This document shows positions 1 to 7,224 of a stretch of 8,526 nt of DNA, one piece after another. This DNA comes from an uncultured Oscillospiraceae bacterium (GTDB taxonomy: Bacteria > Bacillota > Clostridia > Oscillospirales > Acutalibacteraceae), in NCBI GenBank assembly GCA_902478455.1, contig CABSLJ010000110.1, positions 1 through 8,526 of the forward strand, read 5' to 3'. Under the pieces are notes generated by a model. It searched no databases and was not told the origin of the DNA. It saw only the letters and a list, made by a program, of their open reading frames with translations. Numbering within the stretch: position 1 is the first letter of the stretch; every line of letters begins with the position of its first letter. The translations under genes and the position numbers were made by a program.

Positions 1-684
1 AACAGCGGCTTTTATGCGAAGTATACCCAGATGATCATGTTGTTTGGCCTCGTTTTATTGTTTTGCGATGCTCCCTTTTTAGATAAACACCAGCCCTATT
101 TGATTGTCCGCTCCGGCAGGCAGAATTGGCTTTGGGGGCAAATTTTCTACATTATCACTGCGAGCGCCCTTTACTTTTTATATAATACCTTGCTTTCAGC
201 TGCTGTTTTTCTTCCCCATTTTACATTTACAGATGACTGGGGAAGGATATTTTATACCATGGCTATGGGAAGCATTTATGAAGACTACGGCTTTATTTTA
301 AGTCCCCGTTCTGATCTGGTAACGCAGTACACCCCCTTGGAAGCAACTCTGCTTTCTCTTTTGCTGGCATGGCTTGTGGGAGTATTGATTGGAATGGTAA
401 TGTTTGTTTTGAATCTATATTTTAACAGGGTAGCCGGTACGATATCCGGTTTGGTGTTGGTATTGCTAGGTACACTCTCGGAACTGGTCGGCCGGGATTT
501 AAGGATGGGATTTATTGCACCTTCCGCGTGGTTTAACCTTCATAAAATCCACATAGGTGCTCCCTATTATTTCCCCAGTTTAACATTTATATTGATTGTA
601 CTGCCATTACTGATTTTGGTTTTGTTTATAATTGCCCAACGGATAATGCGTCAAAAAGACATAGAAGTTCTTCCGCAGCTATAA
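1..684 (+). CDS. ABC-2-type exporter membrane subunit (5'-truncated by the window edge)
   Basis: The reading frame is open from base 1, so the first ATG at 31 is probably internal and the true start lies outside the window. The visible 227 residues are strongly hydrophobic, with about five membrane-spanning stretches. Counted from the ATG at 31, these lie near residues 2-15, 36-60, 105-130, 137-152 and 183-203. A basic tail follows (AQRIMRQKDIEVLPQL). A polar loop near residues 65-75 separates the second and third stretches. There is no recognisable catalytic motif. The gene ends 34 bases before an ABC ATPase on the same strand, which is the main reason to call it the permease partner of an ABC-2 efflux system, perhaps for a peptide or antibiotic. 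The substrate cannot be inferred. Base composition is clearly more AT-rich than the minus-strand operon. It could also be an accessory membrane protein with a separate permease further upstream. Confidence 0.7.
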   Translation, partial: NSGFYAKYTQMIMLFGLVLLFCDAPFLDKHQPYLIVRSGRQNWLWGQIFYIITASALYFLYNTLLSAAVFLPHFTFTDDWGRIFYTMAMGSIYEDYGFILSPRSDLVTQYTPLEATLLSLLLAWLVGVLIGMVMFVLNLYFNRVAGTISGLVLVLLGTLSELVGRDLRMGFIAPSAWFNLHKIHIGAPYYFPSLTFILIVLPLLILVLFIIAQRIMRQKDIEVLPQL

Positions 685-701
685 AAACAATTTCTCAAGA
701 T

Positions 702-721
702 GGAAGGGGGTATTATGCTTG
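702..721 (+). promoter_or_regulatory. Ribosome binding site deciding a TTG start
   Basis: A GGAAGGGGG purine run at 702-710 lies 8 bases before TTG at 719. The nearer ATG at 715 opens a different frame that stops after three codons (ATG CTT GAA TAA). The ABC ATPase must therefore begin at TTG 719, whose frame gives the conserved N-terminus of the family. Confidence 0.75.
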
Positions 722-1363
722 AATAATGATATTATTTGCATTCAGCATGCAGTAAAAAAATTCAAAGATACCGTTGTTCTCAATGACGTTTCTGTGGATT
801 TTGAACGCGGAAAGATTCATGGAATCATAGGAAGGAATGGCTCTGGTAAAACAGTACTTTTCAAAAGCATCTGCGGCTTTATGCCGCTTACCAGCGGTAC
901 TGTGACAGTGAACGGCAAGATAGTTGGAAAGGATATTGATATTCCCTCTGATATAGGGATTATCATAGAGGCACCGGGTTTTTTGGCTAATTACAGCGGT
1001 TTTAAAAATTTAAAACTTTTAGCGTCAATCCGCAGAAAAATAACCGACGCTCAAATTAAAGAAGCCATGGAAACTGTGGGATTGGATTGTAAAAGCAAAA
1101 AACGGGTTGGGAAATATTCGATGGGTATGAGGCAGCGTTTGGGAATTGCTCAGGCGATTATGGAAAATCCCCAAATCTTGTTGCTTGACGAACCAATGAA
1201 CGGACTTGATAACCGTGGTGTTGATGATATTCGACATTTATTACTCGAATTGCGTAAAAACGGTAAAACCATATTAATAGCAAGTCACAGCAAAGAGGAT
1301 ATTGACCTTCTTTGTGATACCGTTCATGAGATGGATGCAGGGATTCTTACCTCAGTACGGTAA
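719..1363 (+). CDS. ABC transporter ATP-binding protein (BcrA/immunity-exporter type)
   Basis: This is a 214-residue single nucleotide-binding domain that would power an ABC-2 exporter at the inner face of the membrane. Walker A is GRNGSGKT at residues 38-45. The Q-loop region reads IIIEAPGF, with Glu where many ABC proteins have Gln. The signature region is YSMGMRQRL rather than LSGGQ, followed by Walker B plus D-loop (ILLLDEPMNGLD) and the H-loop His in ASHSKED. From knowledge of the family, the EAPGF and S-x-GM-x-QRL variants are typical of ATPases from bacitracin- and lantibiotic-type exporters, so they are not defects. The protein is shorter than the roughly 300-residue BcrA because it lacks the C-terminal extension. 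The start is TTG at 719, set by the preceding Shine-Dalgarno. It lies 34 bases after the membrane-protein gene, probably cotranscribed with it, and is followed by a strong terminator. The exported substrate is unknown. Confidence 0.93.
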   Translation: MNNDIICIQHAVKKFKDTVVLNDVSVDFERGKIHGIIGRNGSGKTVLFKSICGFMPLTSGTVTVNGKIVGKDIDIPSDIGIIIEAPGFLANYSGFKNLKLLASIRRKITDAQIKEAMETVGLDCKSKKRVGKYSMGMRQRLGIAQAIMENPQILLLDEPMNGLDNRGVDDIRHLLLELRKNGKTILIASHSKEDIDLLCDTVHEMDAGILTSVR

Positions 1364-1393
1364 AGTGAACTGTTTTCAATTAACATAAGAAAC

Positions 1394-1427
1394 AAGGCCC
1401 CCGCACAAGATTTTGTGCGGGGGCCTT
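1394..1427. terminator. Bidirectional intrinsic terminator between convergent operons
   Basis: A perfect 15-bp inverted repeat (arms 1394-1408 and 1413-1427, loop GATT) reads AAGGCCCCCGCACAA and its complement. The GC-rich core is flanked by A and T pairs, and T-rich sequence follows on the plus strand. On the minus strand the exit sequence is GTTTCTTATG, a weaker T tract. It lies in the 79-base gap between the ABC ATPase stop (1363) and the aldo/keto reductase stop (1443), so it can end both transcripts. Confidence 0.92.
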
Positions 1428-1442
1428 CTATATTGATTCTTC

Positions 1443-2357
1443 TTATCTGCTGCCGGCGACGACCATGTCGTCAATCTGAGCGTTTCTCTTGACGCCGACG
1501 ATGGCGGACACCACGCCGGGCTGGCTGGAAGCCCAGTTGATGGCGTACTGGGTCATGGTCATGCCCGCGGCCGCGGCGGCGTTCTCGATTTCAGCGAGTT
1601 TCGCCCAGGTCGCGTCGTCCAGGTCGGCCACCCAGTCGGGCTTCTCGGCCTTGCGGGAGCCGGCGGGGGCGGGCTGGCCCTTCTTGTACTTGCCGGTGAG
1701 CACGCCGCCCTGAAGCACCTGGTAGGGCACCACGCCGATTTCCTCTTCGGCGCAGAAGGGGATGATCTCGTCGAGGGAGTCGGTCTTCAGCAGGCTGAGG
1801 GGAGGCTGGCACATCACCGGACGGGGCAGACCGTTTTCATCGGCGATCTTGACCAGGTTTTTGAGCTCCGCGCCCGAGTAGTTGCTGACGCCGTAGTAGC
1901 GGATTTTGCCCGCCTTGATGGCGTCGGCCAACGCGCCGAGGGTATCGGCCACGGGGGTCGCCGGGTCGGGCTTATGGAGATAGTAGACATCGATGTAGTC
2001 GGTGCACAAGCGGCCAAGGCTCAGATCAAGATGCTTTTTGATGGCTGCGGGACTGGTGAACTCGTCCTCGGGATTGGGGCCGACCTTCATGCCCAGCTTG
2101 GTGGCGATGACGACGTCCTTGCGGCAGGACTTGGTGGCCTTGCCGATGATCTCCTCGGCCACGCCGCCCGAACTGCCGGCATAGCGGGCATAGCCCTCAT
2201 ACATATTGGCGGTGTCAATGAAATTGATTCCCTGGGAGACGGCGTACTCGACGAGCTTGACGGCGTCGTCAAACGCGACGGGGGTGCCGAAGGTCATGGA
2301 ACCCAGGCAAACCTTGGAGACGGAAAGATCGGTCTTTGGCACTTTGTTGTATTGCAT
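1443..2357 (-). CDS. Aldo/keto reductase, short C-terminus
   Basis: This is a 304-residue NAD(P)H-dependent oxidoreductase with a TIM-barrel fold that reduces aldehydes or ketones, or runs in reverse. The classic tetrad is visible: Asp48 (FIDTANMY), Tyr53, Lys87 (IATKLG) and His128 (YYLHKPDP). GVSNYS lies at 156-161, QPPLSLL near residue 185, and a cofactor-side segment VSAIVGVKR lies near the end. The N-terminus (VCLGSMTFG) resembles the YajO/Tas-like group. The ATG at 2357 follows AGGAGG (2365-2370) by 7 bases. The protein stops at DDMVVAGSR, about 20-30 residues earlier than typical relatives, which have a final helix and loop. No continuation is seen in another frame because the terminator follows at once. 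It is the last gene of the operon, 79 bases after the lyase gene. It probably acts on a sugar-derived carbonyl, but the substrate is unknown. Confidence 0.92.
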   Translation of the reverse strand: MQYNKVPKTDLSVSKVCLGSMTFGTPVAFDDAVKLVEYAVSQGINFIDTANMYEGYARYAGSSGGVAEEIIGKATKSCRKDVVIATKLGMKVGPNPEDEFTSPAAIKKHLDLSLGRLCTDYIDVYYLHKPDPATPVADTLGALADAIKAGKIRYYGVSNYSGAELKNLVKIADENGLPRPVMCQPPLSLLKTDSLDEIIPFCAEEEIGVVPYQVLQGGVLTGKYKKGQPAPAGSRKAEKPDWVADLDDATWAKLAEIENAAAAAGMTMTQYAINWASSQPGVVSAIVGVKRNAQIDDMVVAGSR

Positions 2358-2436
2358 GGAAAATCCTCCTTTTTCGCCGGCTTGCGGCGGATTGATATGG
2401 TTTCAGACAGCCCCGGACGAAGCGGCCGGAGCATAT

Positions 2437-3345
2437 TTATCTGAGTTTTTTGGAGGCGGCTTCGATTTCCTCCACCTCTTTGAGCAGAGGGGTGACCTTC
2501 GCCTTGAGCTCCTCGGGCAGGTCGGCGTGCGGACGGCGGAAGCAGCGGTCGCCGTAACCGGCCTGGCGGAAGAGTTCCTCGAACACCTCAACCGGTCCAT
2601 ACAGTTCCCAGGCCTTCGAAAGGAAGGCGGTGAAACGGTTGTGCAGCTCCACGGCGAGGTTGAAATCCTTCTTTTGCACGGCGCCGTAGAGGGCCATGTA
2701 GGTGTTGGGGAAGAGGTTGATCCAGGTGCCGATGGTGCCCTGAGCGCCGCACATCATGCCCAGGCCGACCATTTCGTCAAAGCCGTTGAAGATGACGGTA
2801 TTGGGGTCGGCGGTGATGAGCTCGCGGATCTGGAAAATGTTCCAGGCGCTTATTTTCAGGCCGACCACGTTCGGGATTTTGAGCAGCTCCTTGATCTCCT
2901 TGGTGGTGGGGGTGATGTGGGTCATGCCGGGGATGTTGTAGACCAGGATGGGCAGGCTGGTTTCGGCCGCCAGCTGCTGATAGAAGTCCACAATCTGGGG
3001 CTGGGAATAGCCCATGGGGGGCAGACTGGAAAGAGCGGTAACACCGATGCTTTCGCCGTGCTTGGCGAGCTCAATGGCGTCGCGCAGCGTGCCGCCTCCC
3101 ACATGCAGAATGAGCTCTCGGCCGTATTTGTCGGTGAGACTCTTGGCGATTTCTGCCGCTCTCTTGCGCTCGTCCACGCGCATCAGAAGGGCGTCTCCGG
3201 TGCCGCCGCACACATAGAGGCCGTGGATGCCCTCTTTGAGCAGGCGTTCAATGTTTGTGGCAAATTCCGCTTCGAGGAAATTGTCCTTGTCGTCGGTATT
3301 GCTGGGGATGGGGGCAAACACGCCGTGAAGTCTTGAAATGTCCAT
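2437..3345 (-). CDS. N-acetylneuraminate lyase-like aldolase (DHDPS/NAL superfamily)
   Basis: This is a 302-residue class I (Schiff-base) aldolase barrel, the normal length for the family, expected to be a cytoplasmic tetramer. Visible elements are the pyruvate-binding loop GGTGDA (47-52), catalytic Tyr136 in YNIP, Schiff-base Lys164 in GLKISAW, and the pair Asp190-Glu191 in NGFDEM followed by GAQGTIGT (200-207). From family knowledge, Asp-Glu at this point and Thr/Ser near 207 match sugar-binding residues of sialic acid lyases. The Arg after YNxP used by dihydrodipicolinate synthase is absent (YNIPGM). The expected reaction is cleavage of a 2-keto-3-deoxy sugar acid to pyruvate plus an aldose. 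The Ser-Thr of the NAL pyruvate loop is replaced by Gly48-Thr49, so the substrate may not be Neu5Ac. AAGGAG (3354-3359) stands 8 bases before the ATG. It sits between a sialidase-fold gene and a reductase gene. Other keto-acid aldolases of the superfamily remain possible. Confidence 0.85.
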   Translation of the reverse strand: MDISRLHGVFAPIPSNTDDKDNFLEAEFATNIERLLKEGIHGLYVCGGTGDALLMRVDERKRAAEIAKSLTDKYGRELILHVGGGTLRDAIELAKHGESIGVTALSSLPPMGYSQPQIVDFYQQLAAETSLPILVYNIPGMTHITPTTKEIKELLKIPNVVGLKISAWNIFQIRELITADPNTVIFNGFDEMVGLGMMCGAQGTIGTWINLFPNTYMALYGAVQKKDFNLAVELHNRFTAFLSKAWELYGPVEVFEELFRQAGYGDRCFRRPHADLPEELKAKVTPLLKEVEEIEAASKKLR

Positions 3346-3406
3346 GTCGCATACTCCTTTAAAATCACAATGAAGCGGCGCCGTCTGATTGCTTTGGCGG
3401 CGGAGC

Positions 3407-4585
3407 TTACAGCCTCCAACGGACCGCTTCGCAGACGGTCGTTTCAGACGGTTCGCAGAGGTAGGGGGTGGAGGCGTAGCTCGTGATGAGGCTCTGGTCG
3501 GGGAGCTCGCACGTCACGCCCCAGCCGACGTAATAATCGGCCGAGACGGCCAGCTGATACGGACTCTGTTTGCTCCAGGTTTTTCCCTCGTCCTCGCTCA
3601 GCATGGCGCATACGCCAAAGGGCAGATGGTAGTTGGAATAGGTAGCGAGCAGGCGGTCGTCCGATAGGAGGGTCATGTGGAAATGAACCTCTCCCGTGTT
3701 CGTGACCACGACCGGCTTGGTCCAATGAGCGCCGTTGTCCTCCGAGTAGGTCAAAAGGGTATTTTCAAACCCTTCTCCCTTGGTACCGGAGGGCTGGTGG
3801 CGCAAAGAGGCGATCAGTTTTCCCGAAGGCAGGCGCAGAGCGGAAAGCTCCATAAAACCAGGATAATCCCATTCATCGATTTCTCCTACCGTCGTCCGCC
3901 AGGTCAGACCGCCGTCATAGGAGCGGTTGATCTCTATGCCGGCGCCGGTGCAGCCGGGGTAGTTTTCCTCAAACTCGAAGTACACGGCCGCCGAACGGAG
4001 GAAACAGACGCTGCCGTCGTGGTCGAGAAAGAGGTTGCGGGGATAGTCGCGGTTGCCGTCTATGTACCGAGTGCTCCAGGTGATTCCGCCGTCTTCCGAA
4101 CGGGAAACAGGCAGGCTGTACCCCATCCGGTTGTTGACAATCGGTTGGGCAGTCAGAAGTAAAGCTCCGTCGGGCAGGCAGATAAGAGCGGGCTCCTTGC
4201 CATAAAGAGGCGTTTGATTGATCTTGTTCCAGGAAAGACCTTCATCCTTCGATTCATAGACGTATATGACGAAGGTCACGTCGTAGGGCCCTTGGCCGCG
4301 GATTGCCGCGCAGGGAGCGGCGACGAGGGCGCCATCCTTCCGCCGAGCGAGGCCGGCCTTGTAGTATCCGCGTTCCCCAATGCGTACCCGCACGGCGGGC
4401 GCGCAGCTTACCCGGGCAATCTGCTGGAGATTCTGACCGGCATAGCCGGTCAGTCCCTCCACATACTTATCGTAATCATAGTCACAAAGCAGCAGGCGGT
4501 TGCGCGCCCGCTCGTCTTCCGTCTTTCCCGGATAGAGAATTTCTCCTACCTCGGTTTTAAGATTATAGGATCTCGTTTCGCCCAT
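3407..4585 (-). CDS. Sialidase-fold protein with five Asp-boxes, cytoplasmic
   Basis: This is a 392-residue beta-propeller of the sialidase (BNR repeat) superfamily. Four perfect Asp-boxes (S-x-D-x-G-x-[ST]-W) start at residues 112, 163, 222 and 330, and a fifth near-match (SEDNGAHW) starts at 281. The spacing of about 50-60 residues is that of successive propeller blades. Glu246 and Arg262 in the stretch MELSALRLPSGKLIASLR resemble the conserved acidic and arginine residues of the fold. The N-terminal motif FRIP, which carries the first Arg of the catalytic triad in true sialidases, is not recognisable: the equivalent region reads GYYKAGLARRKDG. There is no signal peptide or membrane segment, so it should act inside the cell. 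The ATG at 4585 follows GGAGGA (4593-4598) by 7 bases. It lies 33 bases after a second sialidase-fold gene. It is probably a glycosidase or lyase on an imported oligosaccharide. Sialic acid specificity is unproven. Confidence 0.85.
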   Translation of the reverse strand: MGETRSYNLKTEVGEILYPGKTEDERARNRLLLCDYDYDKYVEGLTGYAGQNLQQIARVSCAPAVRVRIGERGYYKAGLARRKDGALVAAPCAAIRGQGPYDVTFVIYVYESKDEGLSWNKINQTPLYGKEPALICLPDGALLLTAQPIVNNRMGYSLPVSRSEDGGITWSTRYIDGNRDYPRNLFLDHDGSVCFLRSAAVYFEFEENYPGCTGAGIEINRSYDGGLTWRTTVGEIDEWDYPGFMELSALRLPSGKLIASLRHQPSGTKGEGFENTLLTYSEDNGAHWTKPVVVTNTGEVHFHMTLLSDDRLLATYSNYHLPFGVCAMLSEDEGKTWSKQSPYQLAVSADYYVGWGVTCELPDQSLITSYASTPYLCEPSETTVCEAVRWRL

Positions 4586-4618
4586 CGGCGAGTCCTCCGT
4601 GCACTCATTAATGCACTC

Positions 4619-5809
4619 TTAAATTTTTGTGGTGTCGATGACGTCGACCATGGGGTCTTCCTTGTTGGCGTCATAAGCGATGAAGAGCTTGTCTCCGTCG
4701 GCATAGCAACAGGGATACTGGTAGCCGTTGACCTTGAGCATGCCCTTGCAGCGCTGGATGGTGGGCCCGTCGTTGATCATGTAGACCTTATCGAAGATCA
4801 TGCCGTCGTCGCTGACGAGAAGCGTAAGGGCGCTGCGGTCGAGCAGGATGGAGAGAGCGTTGTTGCAGATATAATAGCGTCCGTCGGAAAGACGGCCGGC
4901 GTAAACACGGCTCATGGAATCGGGGATATCGGAGAGAGCGGGAACAGAAAAGGTGCGCGCGCCGTCGTCGCTCCAGTTGACGTAGAGCTGGCAGGAAGCG
5001 CCCTCGTCGCGCCAGAAAATCATGATGCGGCCTGACTCAAGCTGGTACCAAGTGGCTTCGCCATACGGGAAGGAAGCGCCCTCCGGCTCGGGAATAAAGA
5101 CGATCTCTGGCTCCTCCTCAATATCCGCGCCCGGCCACAGTAGCACGGCGGGTCCTTCCTTAACAGTGTTGCAGACGCACATCAGGCGGCCTTCCTGCGT
5201 CAGGCGGGGAGCCTCAAAGATCCACTTGAGACGCTCACCGAAGGTGAACGCCTTGGTCCAGTTTTTGAGGTCCTGCGTCTTGAGCAGATACACCTCATGG
5301 GAATCGGGCTTGATGCGGCGCATTCCGGTAACGGTCTCGTCGTGCTCGGTGTCCTCAGTCATGACGGCAAGGTAGAGCGTATCTCCCTGGGGATAGAGGG
5401 CCACGCAGTTGTGGGCGATGCTCGCGCCTTCTTCGGGAGCGAGAACGACCCAGGCTTCCGACCAGTTACGGCCGTCTTCAGAGGAAGCCATCAGGATGCG
5501 CTGGCCGGCGGCCTCTTCGTCGCGCCAGCCGGAACTCCAGGCATAATAGTATTTTCCCTGGAACTTGGCGATCTGGTTGTGATGGTTGTAGGAACCGTTG
5601 GTCTCATTGCCATAGTAAACAACACGTCTGGGGGCGTCCAGCTCGGGAATGATGCGAGGATTGGCGCTCTTGGGGCCGTGGTCGTCCTCCTTCATCAGGC
5701 ATTCGTTGAGGAAAAAGGCGCGGCGCCAGCGATATTCGCGCAGGTCGTTCTCCACCTTGGGACTGAGCATCTTGACATAGTCCCGTTTTACTACCTTGAG
5801 TCTCTCCAT
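4619..5809 (-). CDS. Divergent sialidase-fold (BNR-like) protein, cytoplasmic
   Basis: This 396-residue protein is predicted to be a beta-propeller hydrolase related to exo-sialidases. Its Asp-boxes are degenerate: SEDGRNW from residue 110, WSDDGARTF around 279-287 and SDDGMIF from 333. Sialidase-like signatures are GEATWYQLESGRIMIFWRD (Glu251, Arg267) and SRVYAGRLSDGRYY with Arg301, plausibly part of an arginine cluster. FEAPRL (198-203) adds another conserved-looking Glu. The first 45 residues are charged and helical-looking rather than a signal peptide, so the protein should be cytoplasmic. The ATG at 5809 follows GGAGG (5819-5823) by 9 bases. It begins 21 bases after the aminotransferase stop and ends 33 bases before the next sialidase-fold gene. 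It differs strongly from that neighbour, so the pair is not a recent duplication. A GH43- or GH32-like five-bladed propeller is an alternative fold. Substrate unknown. Confidence 0.75.
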   Translation of the reverse strand: MERLKVVKRDYVKMLSPKVENDLREYRWRRAFFLNECLMKEDDHGPKSANPRIIPELDAPRRVVYYGNETNGSYNHHNQIAKFQGKYYYAWSSGWRDEEAAGQRILMASSEDGRNWSEAWVVLAPEEGASIAHNCVALYPQGDTLYLAVMTEDTEHDETVTGMRRIKPDSHEVYLLKTQDLKNWTKAFTFGERLKWIFEAPRLTQEGRLMCVCNTVKEGPAVLLWPGADIEEEPEIVFIPEPEGASFPYGEATWYQLESGRIMIFWRDEGASCQLYVNWSDDGARTFSVPALSDIPDSMSRVYAGRLSDGRYYICNNALSILLDRSALTLLVSDDGMIFDKVYMINDGPTIQRCKGMLKVNGYQYPCCYADGDKLFIAYDANKEDPMVDVIDTTKI

Positions 5810-5830
5810 TTTTTGTTACCTCCAAAAATC

Positions 5831-7099
5831 CTAAAAAAGTCGGTCTAGATTGGCAAAGACCTTATCGAACGCCTCCATGGCGTAGTCGACATCCTCGGTA
5901 TTGCTTGGCCAGAAGAACATGTTGCTCAGCCAAGTGGTGCGGTCGCAGATTTCCTGGGCGACTGGGTAATCTTCCGGATTATATGTCACATTTCCTTTAT
6001 AATGACCGTCCGTCCAAGGAGAGCCCTTCCCGTAACCCACCTTATCCTTGAAGATGCTCTGGCAAGGCAGCGGCATGCGCTGCCAGGAACCGATGCGCAG
6101 TCCCTCAGCGGTAAGCGCGTCGGACACGCGGTCACGGAAGTCTGCTTCGGAGACATTTGGGAAGCCGGCGGCCTTCGCCGAAAGCATCAGCGGGAAGAAC
6201 CAGTAAACACAGGTGCGGTCGTCCTTATATTCCGGGAAGGAAACAAAATCGTATTTAGAAAGCTTCTCCTTGAGATACAGGGCATTGGCGATTTTGCGTT
6301 CGTTCATTGCATCGAGACGAGGCAGCTGGCTTCTGGTAAAGGCGGCCACAAACTCGGTGGTGCGGTACATCCAGCCCATGGCATAGCTGTTGTACGCACG
6401 GCGGGTTCCCTTGACGATCTTCTCTCCGAACTGCATGACCATCTGAGCACGCTCGCGGTAATCGTCGTCGTTGGTCACGAAGAGTCCGCCGTCCCCGGCG
6501 CAGAGATTTTTCCAGGTATTGAGGCTGAAGGCGGCCATATCGCCCATAGATCCCGCCTTTTTGCCGTGATACAGGGCGCCGTGCGCCTGGCAGGCGTCCT
6601 CAATAACCACGAGGTTGTGCTTCTTGGCGATAGCGAGGATTTCGTCCATATCCGCCGGATAGCCGTTGATATGCACCGGGATGATGGCCTTGGTATAAGG
6701 GGTTATGGCGGCTTCGATTTTGCTTACGTCGATATTCCATGTACCGGGCTCCGCGTCCACAAAGACGGGAATGGCGTTGTGATGAAGCACGGCCGTACCG
6801 GTGGCAACAAAGGTAAACGCGGGTACGATGACCTCATCCCCCGGTCCCACACCGGCCGCTGCAACCGACATATGCAGCGCCGAGGTGCCGCTGTTGGTAG
6901 CAAGGCAGTGGTTCACGCCGCAGTAAGCGGCCCATTCCTTTTGCAGAGCGTCAATTTCCGGGGTGATGTGACTGAAGATGCCGAAATCCATCGCCCGCAT
7001 GACAGCGGCCTTGTCTTCTTCGGTGATGAAGGGCCACTTCTTGGGGATATTCTCCGGAATAGCCTTGGTTCCTCCGAACAGTGCCAGATCTTGATTCAT
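5831..7099 (-). CDS. DegT/DnrJ/EryC1/StrS-family PLP aminotransferase
   Basis: This is a 422-residue fold-type I PLP enzyme of the sugar aminotransferase family, which normally moves an amino group from glutamate or glutamine to a keto sugar or ketocyclitol. Seen in order are the phosphate-binding loop TNSGTSALH (68-76), PAFTFVAT (93-100) and PVHINGYPADMD (141-152). These are followed by Asp168 in VIEDACQAHGA, which would bind the pyridine nitrogen, and Lys197 in FSLNTWKNLCAGDGG, the predicted aldimine lysine. RRAYNSYAMGWMYR and QLPRLDAMNERK are substrate-side family features. The length is slightly above the usual 370-400 residues because of C-terminal insertions. The ATG at 7099 follows GGAGG (7106-7110) by 6 bases. 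It is the first gene after the operator region, and the sialidase-fold gene begins 21 bases downstream. In a sugar-degrading operon, its role might be to add or remove an amino group on the substrate. The exact substrate cannot be read. Confidence 0.93.
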   Translation of the reverse strand: MNQDLALFGGTKAIPENIPKKWPFITEEDKAAVMRAMDFGIFSHITPEIDALQKEWAAYCGVNHCLATNSGTSALHMSVAAAGVGPGDEVIVPAFTFVATGTAVLHHNAIPVFVDAEPGTWNIDVSKIEAAITPYTKAIIPVHINGYPADMDEILAIAKKHNLVVIEDACQAHGALYHGKKAGSMGDMAAFSLNTWKNLCAGDGGLFVTNDDDYRERAQMVMQFGEKIVKGTRRAYNSYAMGWMYRTTEFVAAFTRSQLPRLDAMNERKIANALYLKEKLSKYDFVSFPEYKDDRTCVYWFFPLMLSAKAAGFPNVSEADFRDRVSDALTAEGLRIGSWQRMPLPCQSIFKDKVGYGKGSPWTDGHYKGNVTYNPEDYPVAQEICDRTTWLSNMFFWPSNTEDVDYAMEAFDKVFANLDRLF

Positions 7100-7224
7100 G
7101 GCGTTCCTCCGTTCTTTCTTTTTGTTTTATTTGCAGGAAGAAAGGCCCCTTCCAAATTACCTCTTTTTCTTAGAATTGTAATTTTGGATTGAGCCTTAAA
7201 ATCGGCCGGCCACACTGATCAGGT

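Noticed and set aside
1025..1237. 70-codon open frame on the minus strand inside the ABC ATPase gene
   Set aside because: It is fully antisense to a gene with all ABC motifs, with no ribosome binding site evidence or recognisable content.
2375..2389. CGCCG/CGGCG hairpin before the reductase gene, as terminator
   Set aside because: The stem has only 5 bp and is followed on the minus strand by an A run and the Shine-Dalgarno, not a T run. At most it is a minor leader structure.
2206..3336. 376-codon open frame on the plus strand
   Set aside because: It is antisense to the reductase and lyase genes and spans their intergenic gap. There are no domain motifs, while both minus-strand genes have clear catalytic residues and good ribosome binding sites.
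4214..5035. 273-codon open frame on the plus strand
   Set aside because: It is antisense to the two sialidase-fold genes across their 33-base gap, with no Shine-Dalgarno and no family features.
6002..7192. 396-codon open frame on the plus strand
   Set aside because: It lies antisense to the aminotransferase, which has complete PLP-family motifs. It has no ribosome binding site and its translation is repetitive in Gly, Val and His without recognisable domains. It is a by-product of GC-rich codon use.
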